The position numbers and the translations under genes were made by a program. From Aeromonas rivuli (GTDB lineage Bacteria > Pseudomonadota > Gammaproteobacteria > Enterobacterales > Aeromonadaceae), in assembly GCF_000820045.1 (NCBI RefSeq), contig NZ_CDBJ01000062.1, positions 1 through 64,000 of the forward strand: a stretch of 64,000 bases of DNA, written 5' to 3'. How positions within the stretch are numbered: the stretch's first letter is position 1; the number at the start of each line of letters is the position of its first letter. The notes beneath the pieces were generated by a model. The model did no database searches, was not told where the DNA came from, and worked only from the letters and a program-made list of their open reading frames with translations. Of the stretch, positions 17,462 to 26,090 are shown piece by piece.

Positions 17462-18736
17462 ATGAGCGTAAGAAGCACTGTAGTTCGTCCGTCCACTCCC
17501 AGTCTGCTCGCCCTGCTGCTTTGCCCCACCCTGGTGCAAGCCGCCGGTTTCCAGCTCGCCGAGCAATCTGCCACCGGCATGGGGCGCGCCTTCGCCGGTG
17601 AGGCCGCCATTGCAGACAATGCCAGCGTGCTGTCGCGCAATGCCGCGGCCATGACCCGCTTCGAGCAGATGGCCTTCTCGGGCGGCGTCGTCTATGTCCG
17701 TCCCGATGTGAACATAGAAGGAGAGACCCGGGTACCGACCGCCCACGGCCCGGTCACCCTGGATGCCAGCGCCCATGACATCGCCGATGCCGCCTGGGTG
17801 CCCAATCTGTCGCTCATCATTCCCCTCAATGAAGAGTGGCGGCTGGGTCTGTCTGCCAACGCCTACTTCGGCTTGGGGGTCGAGATGCCCACACCCTACA
17901 ACGCCGGACACTTCGGCAATGTCTCCGACATTCGCACTGTGGATCTGGGGTTGGCCCTGGCTTATCGCCTCAATCAGCATTGGTCCCTTGGTGCTGGCCT
18001 CAATGCCATTCAGGGCGAAGGCGAAGTGGGGGGCACCTTCCCCGCCAATGAGATGATCGCCAAGCACCTCAAGGGGGATGGTTGGGCCCTGGGCTGGAAC
18101 CTGGGCGCACTCTATGAGTATTCGCCACAGACCCGGGTCGGCCTCTCCTATCGCCATGATGTGACCCTCACCCTCGAGGGCGATGCCATGGGCATCGATG
18201 AACAGGGGCGGCCCTTCGAGGACAAGGGCAAGCTGGATCTCGCCTTGCCAGCCAGTGCCGAGCTGGCGCTGTTCCATCAGCTCACCCCGGCGCTGGCCGT
18301 CCATTCAAGCATCAACTGGACCAACTGGAGCCGCTTTACCCAGCTCGAGGCCGAGCTGGATCATCACGGCACCATGCACATCAAGGATGAGCAGTGGCAG
18401 GATAGCTGGCGCTATGCCCTGGGCCTGACCTATCAGCTGACCCCGGACTGGCAGCTGAGATCCGGTCTCGCCTATGACAAGAGCCCGGTGCCCGCCGAAC
18501 GTCGCACCATCTCAATCCCGGACTCGGATCGTGTCTGGTATAGCCTGGGCACAGGCTATCGCTTCAGCCCGGCGCTGAGCCTGGATCTGGGACTGACCTT
18601 TATCGATGGCAAGCAGGCGGCAGTCAGTGAGTCCATGGAGCTCAAACCGGGCATAGCCGCCACCACCTCCACCTTCGAGGGCAGCTCCGAAGGGGACGCC
18701 TGGCTGGCCGGCCTGCAGCTCAACTATCTGTTCTGA
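17462..18736 (+). CDS. Second FadL-family outer-membrane transporter
   Basis: The 424-residue precursor has a signal peptide ending near LVQA, then AGFQLAEQSATGMGRAFAGEAAIADNA and RNAAAMTRF, close to the neighbouring FadL. The usual Asn-Pro-Ala hatch motif reads Asn-Ala-Ala here. The C-terminal barrel ends LQLNYLF. It is a diverged paralogue of the 15930 gene, so substrate preference may differ. The start codon has a weak ribosome binding site. It has its own FadR-like operator and terminator, and so is a separate transcription unit. Confidence 0.88.
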   Translation: MSVRSTVVRPSTPSLLALLLCPTLVQAAGFQLAEQSATGMGRAFAGEAAIADNASVLSRNAAAMTRFEQMAFSGGVVYVRPDVNIEGETRVPTAHGPVTLDASAHDIADAAWVPNLSLIIPLNEEWRLGLSANAYFGLGVEMPTPYNAGHFGNVSDIRTVDLGLALAYRLNQHWSLGAGLNAIQGEGEVGGTFPANEMIAKHLKGDGWALGWNLGALYEYSPQTRVGLSYRHDVTLTLEGDAMGIDEQGRPFEDKGKLDLALPASAELALFHQLTPALAVHSSINWTNWSRFTQLEAELDHHGTMHIKDEQWQDSWRYALGLTYQLTPDWQLRSGLAYDKSPVPAERRTISIPDSDRVWYSLGTGYRFSPALSLDLGLTFIDGKQAAVSESMELKPGIAATTSTFEGSSEGDAWLAGLQLNYLF

Positions 18737-18771
18737 TCGCCACGGCCGACGAGTGAATGATCATGACTCAT

Positions 18772-18797
18772 GGCTCCCGGAAGGGAGCCTCTTTCTC
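18772..18797 (+). terminator. Terminator after the second fadL-type gene
   Basis: GGCTCCC-GGAA-GGGAGCC followed by TCTTTCTCC, 36 bp after the stop. Confidence 0.7.
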
Positions 18798-19014
18798 CTT
18801 GGGCGACAGGAGAGACGTGACGCAGCCACGCAGGATTTACGCCGCCCCCTCCCCCCTCAAGAGATCGAGCCGAGCACGCCCTTGCCGGGCAATCGCCAGA
18901 TACTGACCTGTCGCCGCGAGCCCCAGGCGTTATTACCCTTGCTTGTCCCCGGCAAGCTGGCATAGTCCGCCGCTTCGCCATACTATCAAGCCAACATTCA
19001 TCACGGAGAGTTCC

Positions 19015-20235
19015 ATGTATTCCTACGTGGCCAGGCAGCCGATCCTCGACAGCAAACTGCGGACCCATGCCTATGAGCTGCTGTTTCGCGATAGCCTGGA
19101 CAACGTCTTCCCGCTCATCTCCTCCCAGCAAGCCACCTCGCGCCTGGTGGTCGAGCAATTTTTGCAGCAGAACATTGACCAGCTGCTCGGCGGGCGGCCC
19201 TGTTTTATCAATTTCTCCCACGACTCCCTGCTGGACGGATTGGCGGAGTGTCTGCCCCCCGAACAGGTGGTGATCGAGATCCTCGAAGATGCGATGCCCG
19301 ATGATGCCCTGCTGGCCAAGGTCAAACAGCTCAACCAGCTCGGCTACCGGCTGGCCCTTGACGATTTCAGCATGTCCTCGGATTGGGAGCGTTTCCTGCC
19401 CTGGATCCAGATCATCAAGTTTGACCTGCGTCTGAGCAGCCTGTCCCAGATAGACGACTTTATCCGCCGCCATCAGCACCTGGCCCTCACCTACCTGGCC
19501 GAGAAGGTAGAGAGCAAGCAGGAGTTCGAACAGACCCAGGCGCTGGGCATCAGTCTGTTTCAGGGTTTCTTCTTCAGTCGCCCCGAAATGGTCAAGCGCG
19601 CCACCATGCAGCCGACCCAGATGGTGGTGATCCAGCTGCTCAACGAGGTCAATCAACCCGAGCCCAATCTCGACAAGATAGAGCAACTGCTTGGCCAGGA
19701 TGTCTCCCTCTCCCTCAAGCTGCTGCGTTACGTCAACAACCTCAAGGGGCGCAGCAAGCCCATCGCCTCCTTCCGCCAGGCAGCCATCTATCTGGGTCAT
19801 GCCCAGCTCAAGCGCTTCGTGACCCTGATAGCGGCCAGCAGTGCCGGTCAGGGCAAGAGTGCCGAGCTCTATCAGATGTCGCTCATCCGGGCCCGCTTCT
19901 GCGAGCTGCTGGCCCTGGCCCATGCCCCGGCCACCCAGAGTCAGCAAGCCTTTATGGCGGGGCTATTCTCCTTGCTGGATGTGTTGATGGAGCAATCCAT
20001 GGGGACCCTGCTCGGCAGCGTGCCCATCACCGACGAGATCCGCCAGGCCCTGCTGGCCCGCGAGGGCCAGCTCGGCTTCTATCTGGCGTTTTGTGAAGAT
20101 TATGAGAATGCAAACTGGCCCAGGGTGCAGATGCGCACCGCACGCCTGGGCCTCAATGAAGAGAAGGTCAGCCAGCTCTATCTGAGCGCCACTGCCTGGG
20201 TAAACGAACAGCTGAGCGCCATGAACAAGGACTAG
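19015..20235 (+). CDS. EAL-HDOD signalling protein (YuxH/CdgJ type)
   Basis: The 406-residue cytoplasmic protein has an N-terminal EAL domain (about 1-200) and a C-terminal HDOD domain (about 200-390). The EAL signature reads ELLFR. The metal and c-di-GMP residues FINFSHDS, IEILED, LALDDFS and YLAEKVES are recognisable, so phosphodiesterase activity is possible. CdgJ-type proteins influence motility and c-di-GMP in Vibrio. The ATG at 19015 was chosen because MYSYVARQPILD is the conserved beginning. No partner gene is adjacent. Confidence 0.88.
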   Translation: MYSYVARQPILDSKLRTHAYELLFRDSLDNVFPLISSQQATSRLVVEQFLQQNIDQLLGGRPCFINFSHDSLLDGLAECLPPEQVVIEILEDAMPDDALLAKVKQLNQLGYRLALDDFSMSSDWERFLPWIQIIKFDLRLSSLSQIDDFIRRHQHLALTYLAEKVESKQEFEQTQALGISLFQGFFFSRPEMVKRATMQPTQMVVIQLLNEVNQPEPNLDKIEQLLGQDVSLSLKLLRYVNNLKGRSKPIASFRQAAIYLGHAQLKRFVTLIAASSAGQGKSAELYQMSLIRARFCELLALAHAPATQSQQAFMAGLFSLLDVLMEQSMGTLLGSVPITDEIRQALLAREGQLGFYLAFCEDYENANWPRVQMRTARLGLNEEKVSQLYLSATAWVNEQLSAMNKD

Positions 20236-21395
20236 ACAAGCTCCAGTGCCAGGGCAGTGGCTTCGCCGCCGCCAATGCACAGGGATGCCATGCCCCGCTT
20301 CAGTCCCCGTGCTCGCAAGGCATGGAGCAGGGTCACCAGCACCCGGGCGCCACTCGCCCCCAGGGGGTGACCCAGGGCGCAGGCGCCGCCATTGACGTTG
20401 AGTCGCTCGGCCCCGATGCCGCATCCTTGCATCGCCAGCATGCTCACCATGGCAAAGGCCTCGTTCACCTCATAGAGATCCACCTCATCACTGCGCCAGC
20501 CAAGCTGAGCCAGCAGACGATTGATGGCGCTCACCGGCGCCGAAACGAACTCGGCAGGTAGACCCGCATGACTCAAATAACCCCGGATCCGGGCCAGCGG
20601 CACCAAGCCTTGGGCCAGTGCCGTCTCTTCACGCATCAGCAGCAGCGCCGCGGCCCCATCCGAGATGGAGCTGCTGTTGGCCGCCGTGATGGTGCCATCT
20701 GGCTTGAACGCAGGCCTAAGGCTGGGGATCTTGTCCGGACGCGCCTTGCCGGGTTGCTCATCCTCGGCCAGCAGCAGTTTGCCTGCCTGATAGACCTCGG
20801 CCAGCTCGGCGGCAAAATCTCCCTCCCGCTGGGCGCGCAAGGCCCGTTCCAGGGAGCCCATGGCAAAGGCATCCATATCGGCGCGGCTCATGGCGGCCCG
20901 ATCTGCACTCGCCTGGGCATGGACCCCCATCAACTGGCCGTCATAGGCATCCTGCAAACCGTCGAGGAAGAGGCTGTCCTGCACTTGTTGATGGCCCATT
21001 CGAAAACCGCTGCGCGCCTTGTCGAGCAGGTAAGGGGCACGGCTCATGCTCTCCATCCCCCCCGCCAATATCATCTCCCCCTGCCCCAGGCGCAGGCTGT
21101 CGGCAGCCAGCATCACCGCCTTCATGCCCGAGCCACACACCTTGTTGACCGTGGTGCAAGGCACACTCACCGGCAGACCCGCACCAAGGGCTGCCTGACG
21201 TGCCGGAGCCTGCCCCATGCCCGCCGCCAGCACATTGCCCATCAACACCTCGTCTATCCTACTTGCGTTGACACCCGCCGCCTTCAGGGTGGCCGCCAGG
21301 GCGCAGGCACCGAGCTCGGCGGCACTCAAGGTGGAAAGGGCTCCCTGGAAGGCCCCCATGGGGGTGCGTTTGGCGGCAACTATGACGATATCCAT
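20232..21395 (-). CDS. Acetyl-CoA C-acetyltransferase (biosynthetic-type thiolase)
   Basis: The 387-residue thiolase has the nucleophilic Cys in TTVNKVCGSGMKAVM, the His in GGACALGHPLGASGAR and the second Cys in CIGGGEATALALE. It should interconvert two acetyl-CoA with acetoacetyl-CoA, or thiolyse 3-ketoacyl-CoA from amino-acid or short-chain fatty-acid breakdown. The MDIVIVAAKRTPMGAF start at 21395 is family-typical. The frame is open 79 codons upstream, through an imperfect direct repeat that triplicates the start region. It is divergent from a MerR regulator, which probably controls it. Confidence 0.92.
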   Translation of the reverse strand: MDIVIVAAKRTPMGAFQGALSTLSAAELGACALAATLKAAGVNASRIDEVLMGNVLAAGMGQAPARQAALGAGLPVSVPCTTVNKVCGSGMKAVMLAADSLRLGQGEMILAGGMESMSRAPYLLDKARSGFRMGHQQVQDSLFLDGLQDAYDGQLMGVHAQASADRAAMSRADMDAFAMGSLERALRAQREGDFAAELAEVYQAGKLLLAEDEQPGKARPDKIPSLRPAFKPDGTITAANSSSISDGAAALLLMREETALAQGLVPLARIRGYLSHAGLPAEFVSAPVSAINRLLAQLGWRSDEVDLYEVNEAFAMVSMLAMQGCGIGAERLNVNGGACALGHPLGASGARVLVTLLHALRARGLKRGMASLCIGGGEATALALELV

Positions 21396-21549
21396 CTCAA
21401 TGACTCTCCCGATGACTTTTTCACCAACGTGAAGCGCGGCCCCTTGCAAGACACACACTCCATCTCGATGACTCTCCCGATGACATTTCACCAACTTGAT
21501 GTTGAAGCGCGGCCCCTTGAAAGACACACACTCCATCTCGCTGACTCTG
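21391..21549. repeat. Imperfect tandem repeat over the thiolase start region
   Basis: Copy A spans 21391-21458 (68 bp), copy B 21459-21531 (73 bp) and partial copy C 21532-21549. Each begins TCCATCTC, so on the minus strand each carries GAGATGGA with an ATG preceded by a GAGAGTCAT-type sequence. B has a 5-bp insertion relative to A, plus substitutions. Only the ATG in copy A opens the thiolase frame at its conserved start. Confidence 0.8.
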
Positions 21550-21661
21550 CTCATTACATATCGGTAACATAAGGGGATGTCCCTTGGAGGACAAGCACTT
21601 GCGAGCAAGCAGCGCTTTGGGTAAGGTGCCAACCAAGATTGACAGCCAGGACGATACCAGG

Positions 21662-22081
21662 ATGCCCCCCAAGGATGAGGCCCGCAGCTACAGCATCAGC
21701 GAGCTGGCCAAAGAGTTTGATGTCACCACCCGCAGCATCCGCTTTTATGAGGATCAGGGCCTGTTGACTCCGACCCGTCAGGGTCAGACCCGCATTTACA
21801 GCCGTCAGGACAAGGTGCGCCTCAAGCTGACCCTGCGTGGCAAACGCCTGGGTTTCAGCCTGGCCGACATTCGCGAGCTGTTCGATCTCTATGACGCCGA
21901 CAAGAGCAGCCGCACCCAGCTGCGCAGCATGCTCTCCCTGATCGAGGAGAAGCGCCAGACCCTGGGCCAGCAGCTGGAGGACATCAAGATGGTGCTGCTG
22001 GAACTGGACGCCGCCAAGCAACGCTGCCAGCACGCCTTGCAGCAGCTTGGCTGCGAAGAGCGTGAAGGGGCCAACGGATAA
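21662..22081 (+). CDS. MerR-family transcriptional regulator
   Basis: The 139-residue protein has an N-terminal winged helix-turn-helix (SISELAKEFDVTTRSIRFYEDQGLL, read in part, about 10-35), the TRIYSRQDKVRLKLTLRGKRLGFSL wing region and a coiled-coil dimerisation helix. It resembles the LiuR-type regulators that control branched-chain amino-acid and acyl-CoA degradation genes; that assignment is tentative. It is divergent from the thiolase. ATG at 21662 has CAGGA upstream; a TTG at 21584 would add 26 residues without family features. Confidence 0.85.
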   Translation: MPPKDEARSYSISELAKEFDVTTRSIRFYEDQGLLTPTRQGQTRIYSRQDKVRLKLTLRGKRLGFSLADIRELFDLYDADKSSRTQLRSMLSLIEEKRQTLGQQLEDIKMVLLELDAAKQRCQHALQQLGCEEREGANG

Positions 22082-22175
22082 GAAGGCAAAGAGTCGTGGC
22101 TCAGGGCGCGTCACAGCTGGCACCACCCCGCGCGCCATTGGCTCGGACGGTATCGCCAGCCTCAGGACAGCAGAG

Positions 22176-22206
22176 ATAAAAAAGAGGGGCCACAATGGCC
22201 CCTCTT
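22176..22206 (-). terminator. Terminator of the symporter gene
   Basis: AAGAGGGGCCA-CAA-TGGCCCCTCTT is an 11-bp perfect stem. On the minus strand it is followed by six U. It lies 50 bp past the symporter stop and also ends the convergent MerR unit. Confidence 0.85.
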
Positions 22207-22256
22207 GCTGTCAATGGCTCCCAAACAGGGGATCCGTCAGGTCAATCGCCCTGATC

Positions 22257-23495
22257 CTATTTCTGCCAGCGGGCAGCATCATAATCCGGACTGAATCTGT
22301 CCACTATGATGGCGCAAGCCGCATCGCCGGTGATGTTGAGGGCGGTACGGATCATGTCAAACAGACGATCCAGCGCAAACAACAGCGGCAGACCCTCGAT
22401 GGGGATGCCCGCGGCAAGCAGCACGGCCACCACCAGGAAGCTCGGACCCGGCACCCCTGCCTGACCGATGGCCCCCAGGGTGGAGGTCAGTATGATGGCA
22501 ACCCAGGCTCCCAGAGAGAGATCGATGTTGAACACCTGAGCGAAGAAGATGGCGACCAGACCGTAATAGATGGCGTTGCCGCTCATGTTGATGGTCGCGC
22601 CCAGGGGCAGCACGAAGGCGGCCGTGCTGTTGCTCACCTTGAGCTCTTTCTCGCACACTTCCATGGTGACTGGCAGCGTCGCCATGGAGGATGCGGTAGA
22701 GAAGGCAACCACCTGGGCCTTCTTCATGGCCGACAGGTACTTGAGCACAGGGGTGTTGGAGAAGACGGCGATCAGCAGCGGGTAGATGATGAAACCGAAC
22801 ACCAGGATGGCGGCCACGTACACCACAAACAGGTTGAATACCAGTGAGAGGACGTCAAAGCCATAGGTGCCGATGGCATCGGCCATCAGACCGAATACCC
22901 CCAGTGGTGCTATCAGCATCACCTTGTTGATCATCCATACGAAGGCATCGACCAGGGTATTGAGGCCATCGATCAGCGGCTTGACCCGCGCCTGCGGCTG
23001 CTTGGCCAGCGCAATGCCGAGGAACATGCAGAATACCAGGATCTGCAGAATGTTCGCCTCGTTGAGGGACTGGAAGACGTTGGTCGGTATCATGCCAAGC
23101 AAGGTGGCAACCGCATCCGGCAGCTCACCCTTGTCGGCATAGTCGCCGGAGAAGAGTGATTTCATCGAGCTGAGATCGACCCCGGTCCCCGGTTGGAACA
23201 CTTGTCCCATCATCAGCGCCAGGAAAACGGCCAGGGCAGAGGTACCGAGGAAGAATACCAGGGTCGTGCCCCCGATCTTGCCCGCCGCCGGGCTGGCGCC
23301 CAGATTGGCGGCCCCCGAGATGATGGCCACGGCCACCAGAGGGATCACCAGCATCTTGATGAGCTGGATAAAGAGGCTGCCAAGGGGGGCAAAGACGGAG
23401 GCTTGCTCGCCCATGAGCAATCCGACCAGCGTGCCCAGCAGCATGGCAACCACAACCTGGAAGCCAATGTTCTTAATGAGTCCTTTAGTTAACAC
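22257..23495 (-). CDS. Dicarboxylate/amino acid:cation symporter (DAACS family)
   Basis: The 412-residue inner-membrane protein has about eight transmembrane segments and two re-entrant loops. Family signatures are the serine-rich STASSMATLP loop, the NMSGNAIYYG segment (sodium-binding helix 7 region) and DRLFDMIRTALNITGDAA near the C-terminus (substrate-binding helix 8). It takes up glutamate, aspartate, other amino acids or C4-dicarboxylates with Na+ or H+. The exact substrate cannot be read from the sequence. It is monocistronic with its own terminator. Confidence 0.9.
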   Translation of the reverse strand: MLTKGLIKNIGFQVVVAMLLGTLVGLLMGEQASVFAPLGSLFIQLIKMLVIPLVAVAIISGAANLGASPAAGKIGGTTLVFFLGTSALAVFLALMMGQVFQPGTGVDLSSMKSLFSGDYADKGELPDAVATLLGMIPTNVFQSLNEANILQILVFCMFLGIALAKQPQARVKPLIDGLNTLVDAFVWMINKVMLIAPLGVFGLMADAIGTYGFDVLSLVFNLFVVYVAAILVFGFIIYPLLIAVFSNTPVLKYLSAMKKAQVVAFSTASSMATLPVTMEVCEKELKVSNSTAAFVLPLGATINMSGNAIYYGLVAIFFAQVFNIDLSLGAWVAIILTSTLGAIGQAGVPGPSFLVVAVLLAAGIPIEGLPLLFALDRLFDMIRTALNITGDAACAIIVDRFSPDYDAARWQK

Positions 23496-23764
23496 AAAAT
23501 GTTCCTTAAACGAATAAATGTCACACTTTCCTAGTGCAATTCACCAAACAGGGGAATGAACTGCTGCTCATTCCCCTGCCGGGCGGTTTTATCTCATATT
23601 TATCTGCTGTTTTAAATCGCTAATTTATGACGAAGATTTATTGATAAGTTTGCAACAAAGTTAAGATTCAAAAGGAACAAGTTAAAAAATCACGATTTTA
23701 CTATGCCCACAGACTATTATCTGTGCTAGCTTGACTCGGTAACCGCATATACAGGGATAGAAAG

Positions 23765-24049
23765 ATGCTGAAAGTAAACGAGTATTTTGACGGAAATGTA
23801 AAATCCATCGGCTTCGAGCAAAACGGTGAGCAATCCACAGTTGGTGTCATGGCAGCCGGCGATTACCTGTTCAATACCGCCGCCCCCGAGCGCATGACGG
23901 TGATCAAGGGGAGTCTGACCATACAGTTGGCCGGTGCCAGCGACTGGCAGACCTATGGCCAGGGGGAAGCTTTCGAGGTACCAGGCCACTCCTCCTTCTC
24001 CCTCAAGGTGAGCACACCGAGCGCTTATCTGTGTGAATTTTTAAGTTAA
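23765..24049 (+). CDS. ppnP: Pyrimidine/purine nucleoside phosphorylase PpnP
   Basis: The 94-residue single-domain cupin (YaiE, formerly UPF0345) starts MLKVNEYFDGNVKSIGF and contains ERMTVIKGSLTIQL and FEVPGHSSFSLKV. The E. coli homologue phosphorolyses a wide range of nucleosides to the base and ribose 1-phosphate. Length fits. A monocistronic unit with a terminator just behind it. Confidence 0.95.
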   Translation: MLKVNEYFDGNVKSIGFEQNGEQSTVGVMAAGDYLFNTAAPERMTVIKGSLTIQLAGASDWQTYGQGEAFEVPGHSSFSLKVSTPSAYLCEFLS

Positions 24050-24067
24050 ATCAATATATTGAAGATT

Positions 24068-24089
24068 AAGGGGCTGAGGCCCCTTTTTT
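24068..24089 (+). terminator. Terminator of ppnP
   Basis: AAGGGGC-TGAG-GCCCCTT followed by a run of T, 18 bp after the stop. Confidence 0.9.
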
Positions 24090-24178
24090 CATGACGACAT
24101 CGCAGCCAGAGGGGCCCTTCTCTTTGTCCCCTCCCTTGGTTAAGCTGTGAGGCCGTTATCAGGATTCAATCGACCGTC

Positions 24179-24691
24179 ATGAGCATCCAGATCCGCCCCA
24201 TCACACCCGAAGATTGGCCCCAGATCATGGCCATCCAGGCCGAGTGTTACCGCCAACTGGCTCCGGAGCCTCTTAGCGTCATGCGCAACAAGGCCGAACT
24301 CGCCCCCCAATGTTGCTGGGTTGGCGAAATAAAGGGGGCCGTGCTCGGCTATCTGCTCTGCCACCCCTGGCACGCACATCAGCCGCCCCCTCTCTCGGTC
24401 CCCATGGCGGCACTGACTGGCGATGAAGAGTTCTACCTGCACGATCTCGCCGTCTCAACCAGAGCGCGCGGTCTGGGGCTGGGCCAGGCCTTGCTGGATC
24501 AGGCGTTGCACCATGCCAGCCACTCGGGTTACGCCAGGCTCGGACTGGTGGCGGTGCAGGATGCCCCCGCTTTCTGGCTGCGCCAGGGCTTTGCCCCGGC
24601 TCAGTCTCGCAAGTCCCTGGCTGAATACGGTGATGGTGCTCTCTATATGGAGCGGCTGCTGGACCAGGCCTGCCAACCCACCCTGGCCTGA
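24179..24691 (+). CDS. GNAT-family N-acetyltransferase
   Basis: The 170-residue protein has the GNAT core: an N-terminal strand IRPITPEDWPQIMAIQAECY, motif A with the acetyl-CoA pyrophosphate loop in DLAVSTRARGLGLGQALLDQAL (about 86-107, R/QxxGxG/A read RGLGLG), and motif B near GLVAVQDAPAFWLRQGF. The acceptor is unknown. It is a single gene, convergent with fabB, sharing a bidirectional terminator. Confidence 0.9.
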   Translation: MSIQIRPITPEDWPQIMAIQAECYRQLAPEPLSVMRNKAELAPQCCWVGEIKGAVLGYLLCHPWHAHQPPPLSVPMAALTGDEEFYLHDLAVSTRARGLGLGQALLDQALHHASHSGYARLGLVAVQDAPAFWLRQGFAPAQSRKSLAEYGDGALYMERLLDQACQPTLA

Positions 24692-24721
24692 TGCGACCAT
24701 AAAGCCGGATAAGCAAAAACA

Positions 24722-24747
24722 AGAAGGGCGCCCTGAGGCGCCCTTCT
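24722..24747. terminator. Bidirectional terminator between the GNAT gene and fabB
   Basis: AGAAGGGCGCC-CTGA-GGCGCCCTTCT, an 11-bp perfect stem between convergent genes. Confidence 0.8.
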
Positions 24748-24767
24748 GTTATTTATCCCGACGGGAT

Positions 24768-25979
24768 TCAGCCCTTGAACTTGCTGAATACCAGGGAAGC
24801 GTTGGTACCGCCAAAGCCGAAGCTGTTGGACATGACGGTATTGAGATCCGCCGTTTCGTACTCACGCACTATGGGCAGGCCCACGGCCTTCTCGTCCAGG
24901 GTCTCGATGTTGATGCTGGGGGCGATGAAGCCATGCTGCATCATCAACAGGGAGTAGACGGCCTCGTGCACACCGGCGGCGCCCAGGGCATGGCCCGTCA
25001 TGGCCTTGGTGGCGGAGAGCTTGGGCGCTGTGCTGCCAAACAGGGTCTGGATGGCTTCCAGCTCCTTGGTATCACCGACCGGGGTGGAAGTACCGTGGGT
25101 GTTGATGTAGTCCACGGTGCCGACCTCCTGCATCGCCATCTTCATGCAACGCACCGCGCCTTCACCGCTCGGGGCGACCATGTCGTAGCCGTCGGAGGTG
25201 GCGCCGTAACCGGTGATCTCGGCGTAGATGTGGGCACCACGGGCCAGAGCGTGTTCCAGCTCCTCGACCACCAGGATGCCGCCACCACCGGAGATGACGA
25301 AACCATCGCGGTCCGCATCATAGGTACGGGATGCCTTTTCCGGGTTGTCATTGTACTTGGTGGAGAGGGCGCCCATGGCATCAAACTGGATGGTGGAGGA
25401 CCAGTCCAGCTCCTCGCCGCCGCCGGCGAAGATGATGTCCTGCTTGCCAAGCTGGATCAGTTCCAGCGCGTGGCCGATGCAGTGAGCAGAGGTGGCACAG
25501 GCGGAGCTGATGGTGTAGTTGACACCCTTGATCTTGAAGGGGGTCGCCAGGCAGGCAGAGGTGGTGGAGGACATGGTGCGCGGCACCATGTAGGGACCCA
25601 CGCGCTTGACCCCTTTCTCCCGGGCAATGTCAGCAGACTCGGAGGTGTTCTTGCCGGAGGCGCCGCCGGAGCCGACCACGATACCGGTACGCTCGTTGGA
25701 GACCTGATCGTCCGGCAGACCGGCATCCGCGATGGCCTGCTGCATGGAGAGATAAGCATAGGCTGCGGCGTCACCCATGAAGCGCATGACCTTGCGGTCG
25801 ATCAGCTCAGAGGGATCGAGTTTGATGTTACCCCAGACACGGCTGCGCAGGTTGTATTGTTCAAACTGCTCGGAATAGGTGATGCCAGATTTACCTGCTT
25901 TCAGGGAGGCCAGCACTTCTTCCTTGTTGTTGCCGATACTGGAGATGACGCCGATACCGGTGATCACTGCTCTTCTCAT
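24768..25979 (-). CDS. fabB: 3-oxoacyl-ACP synthase I FabB
   Basis: The 403-residue condensing enzyme elongates acyl-ACP with malonyl-ACP and is needed for unsaturated fatty-acid synthesis. The catalytic Cys lies in [16 protein letters not shown], the first His in [11 protein letters not shown] and the Lys and second His in [14 protein letters not shown]. Start [18 protein letters not shown] at 25979 is family-typical; the frame runs 40 codons further without likeness. It is divergent from mnmC, as in E. coli. A FadR-like motif lies in the shared gap, consistent with the known FadR activation of fabB. Confidence 0.95.
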   Translation of the reverse strand: MRRAVITGIGVISSIGNNKEEVLASLKAGKSGITYSEQFEQYNLRSRVWGNIKLDPSELIDRKVMRFMGDAAAYAYLSMQQAIADAGLPDDQVSNERTGIVVGSGGASGKNTSESADIAREKGVKRVGPYMVPRTMSSTTSACLATPFKIKGVNYTISSACATSAHCIGHALELIQLGKQDIIFAGGGEELDWSSTIQFDAMGALSTKYNDNPEKASRTYDADRDGFVISGGGGILVVEELEHALARGAHIYAEITGYGATSDGYDMVAPSGEGAVRCMKMAMQEVGTVDYINTHGTSTPVGDTKELEAIQTLFGSTAPKLSATKAMTGHALGAAGVHEAVYSLLMMQHGFIAPSINIETLDEKAVGLPIVREYETADLNTVMSNSFGFGGTNASLVFSKFKG

Positions 25980-26033
25980 TAATTCATCTCGTCTGGAAAA
26001 ACTGGCGCCAAGTCTACCCGCTTTCGGCTGCCA

Positions 26034-26048
26034 AACTGGTCTGCTTTC
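26034..26048 (-). promoter_or_regulatory. FadR-like motif between fabB and mnmC
   Basis: AACTGGTCTGCTTTC matches the left half and centre of the FadR consensus and shares 13 of 14 positions with the motif upstream of the first fadL. It lies 55-70 bp upstream of fabB. Confidence 0.35.
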
Positions 26049-26090
26049 ACGTAGAATGCCCGCGATCAAGTGACGCGAGCAGAGGAAAAC

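Noticed and set aside
21396..21632. N-terminal extension of the thiolase by 79 residues
   Set aside because: The extension is encoded by the imperfect DNA repeat and precedes the conserved thiolase start; it has no domain or signal peptide.
24423..25982. 519-codon open frame on the plus strand
   Set aside because: It overlaps the GNAT gene out of frame and runs antisense through fabB; both have clear catalytic motifs in their own frames.
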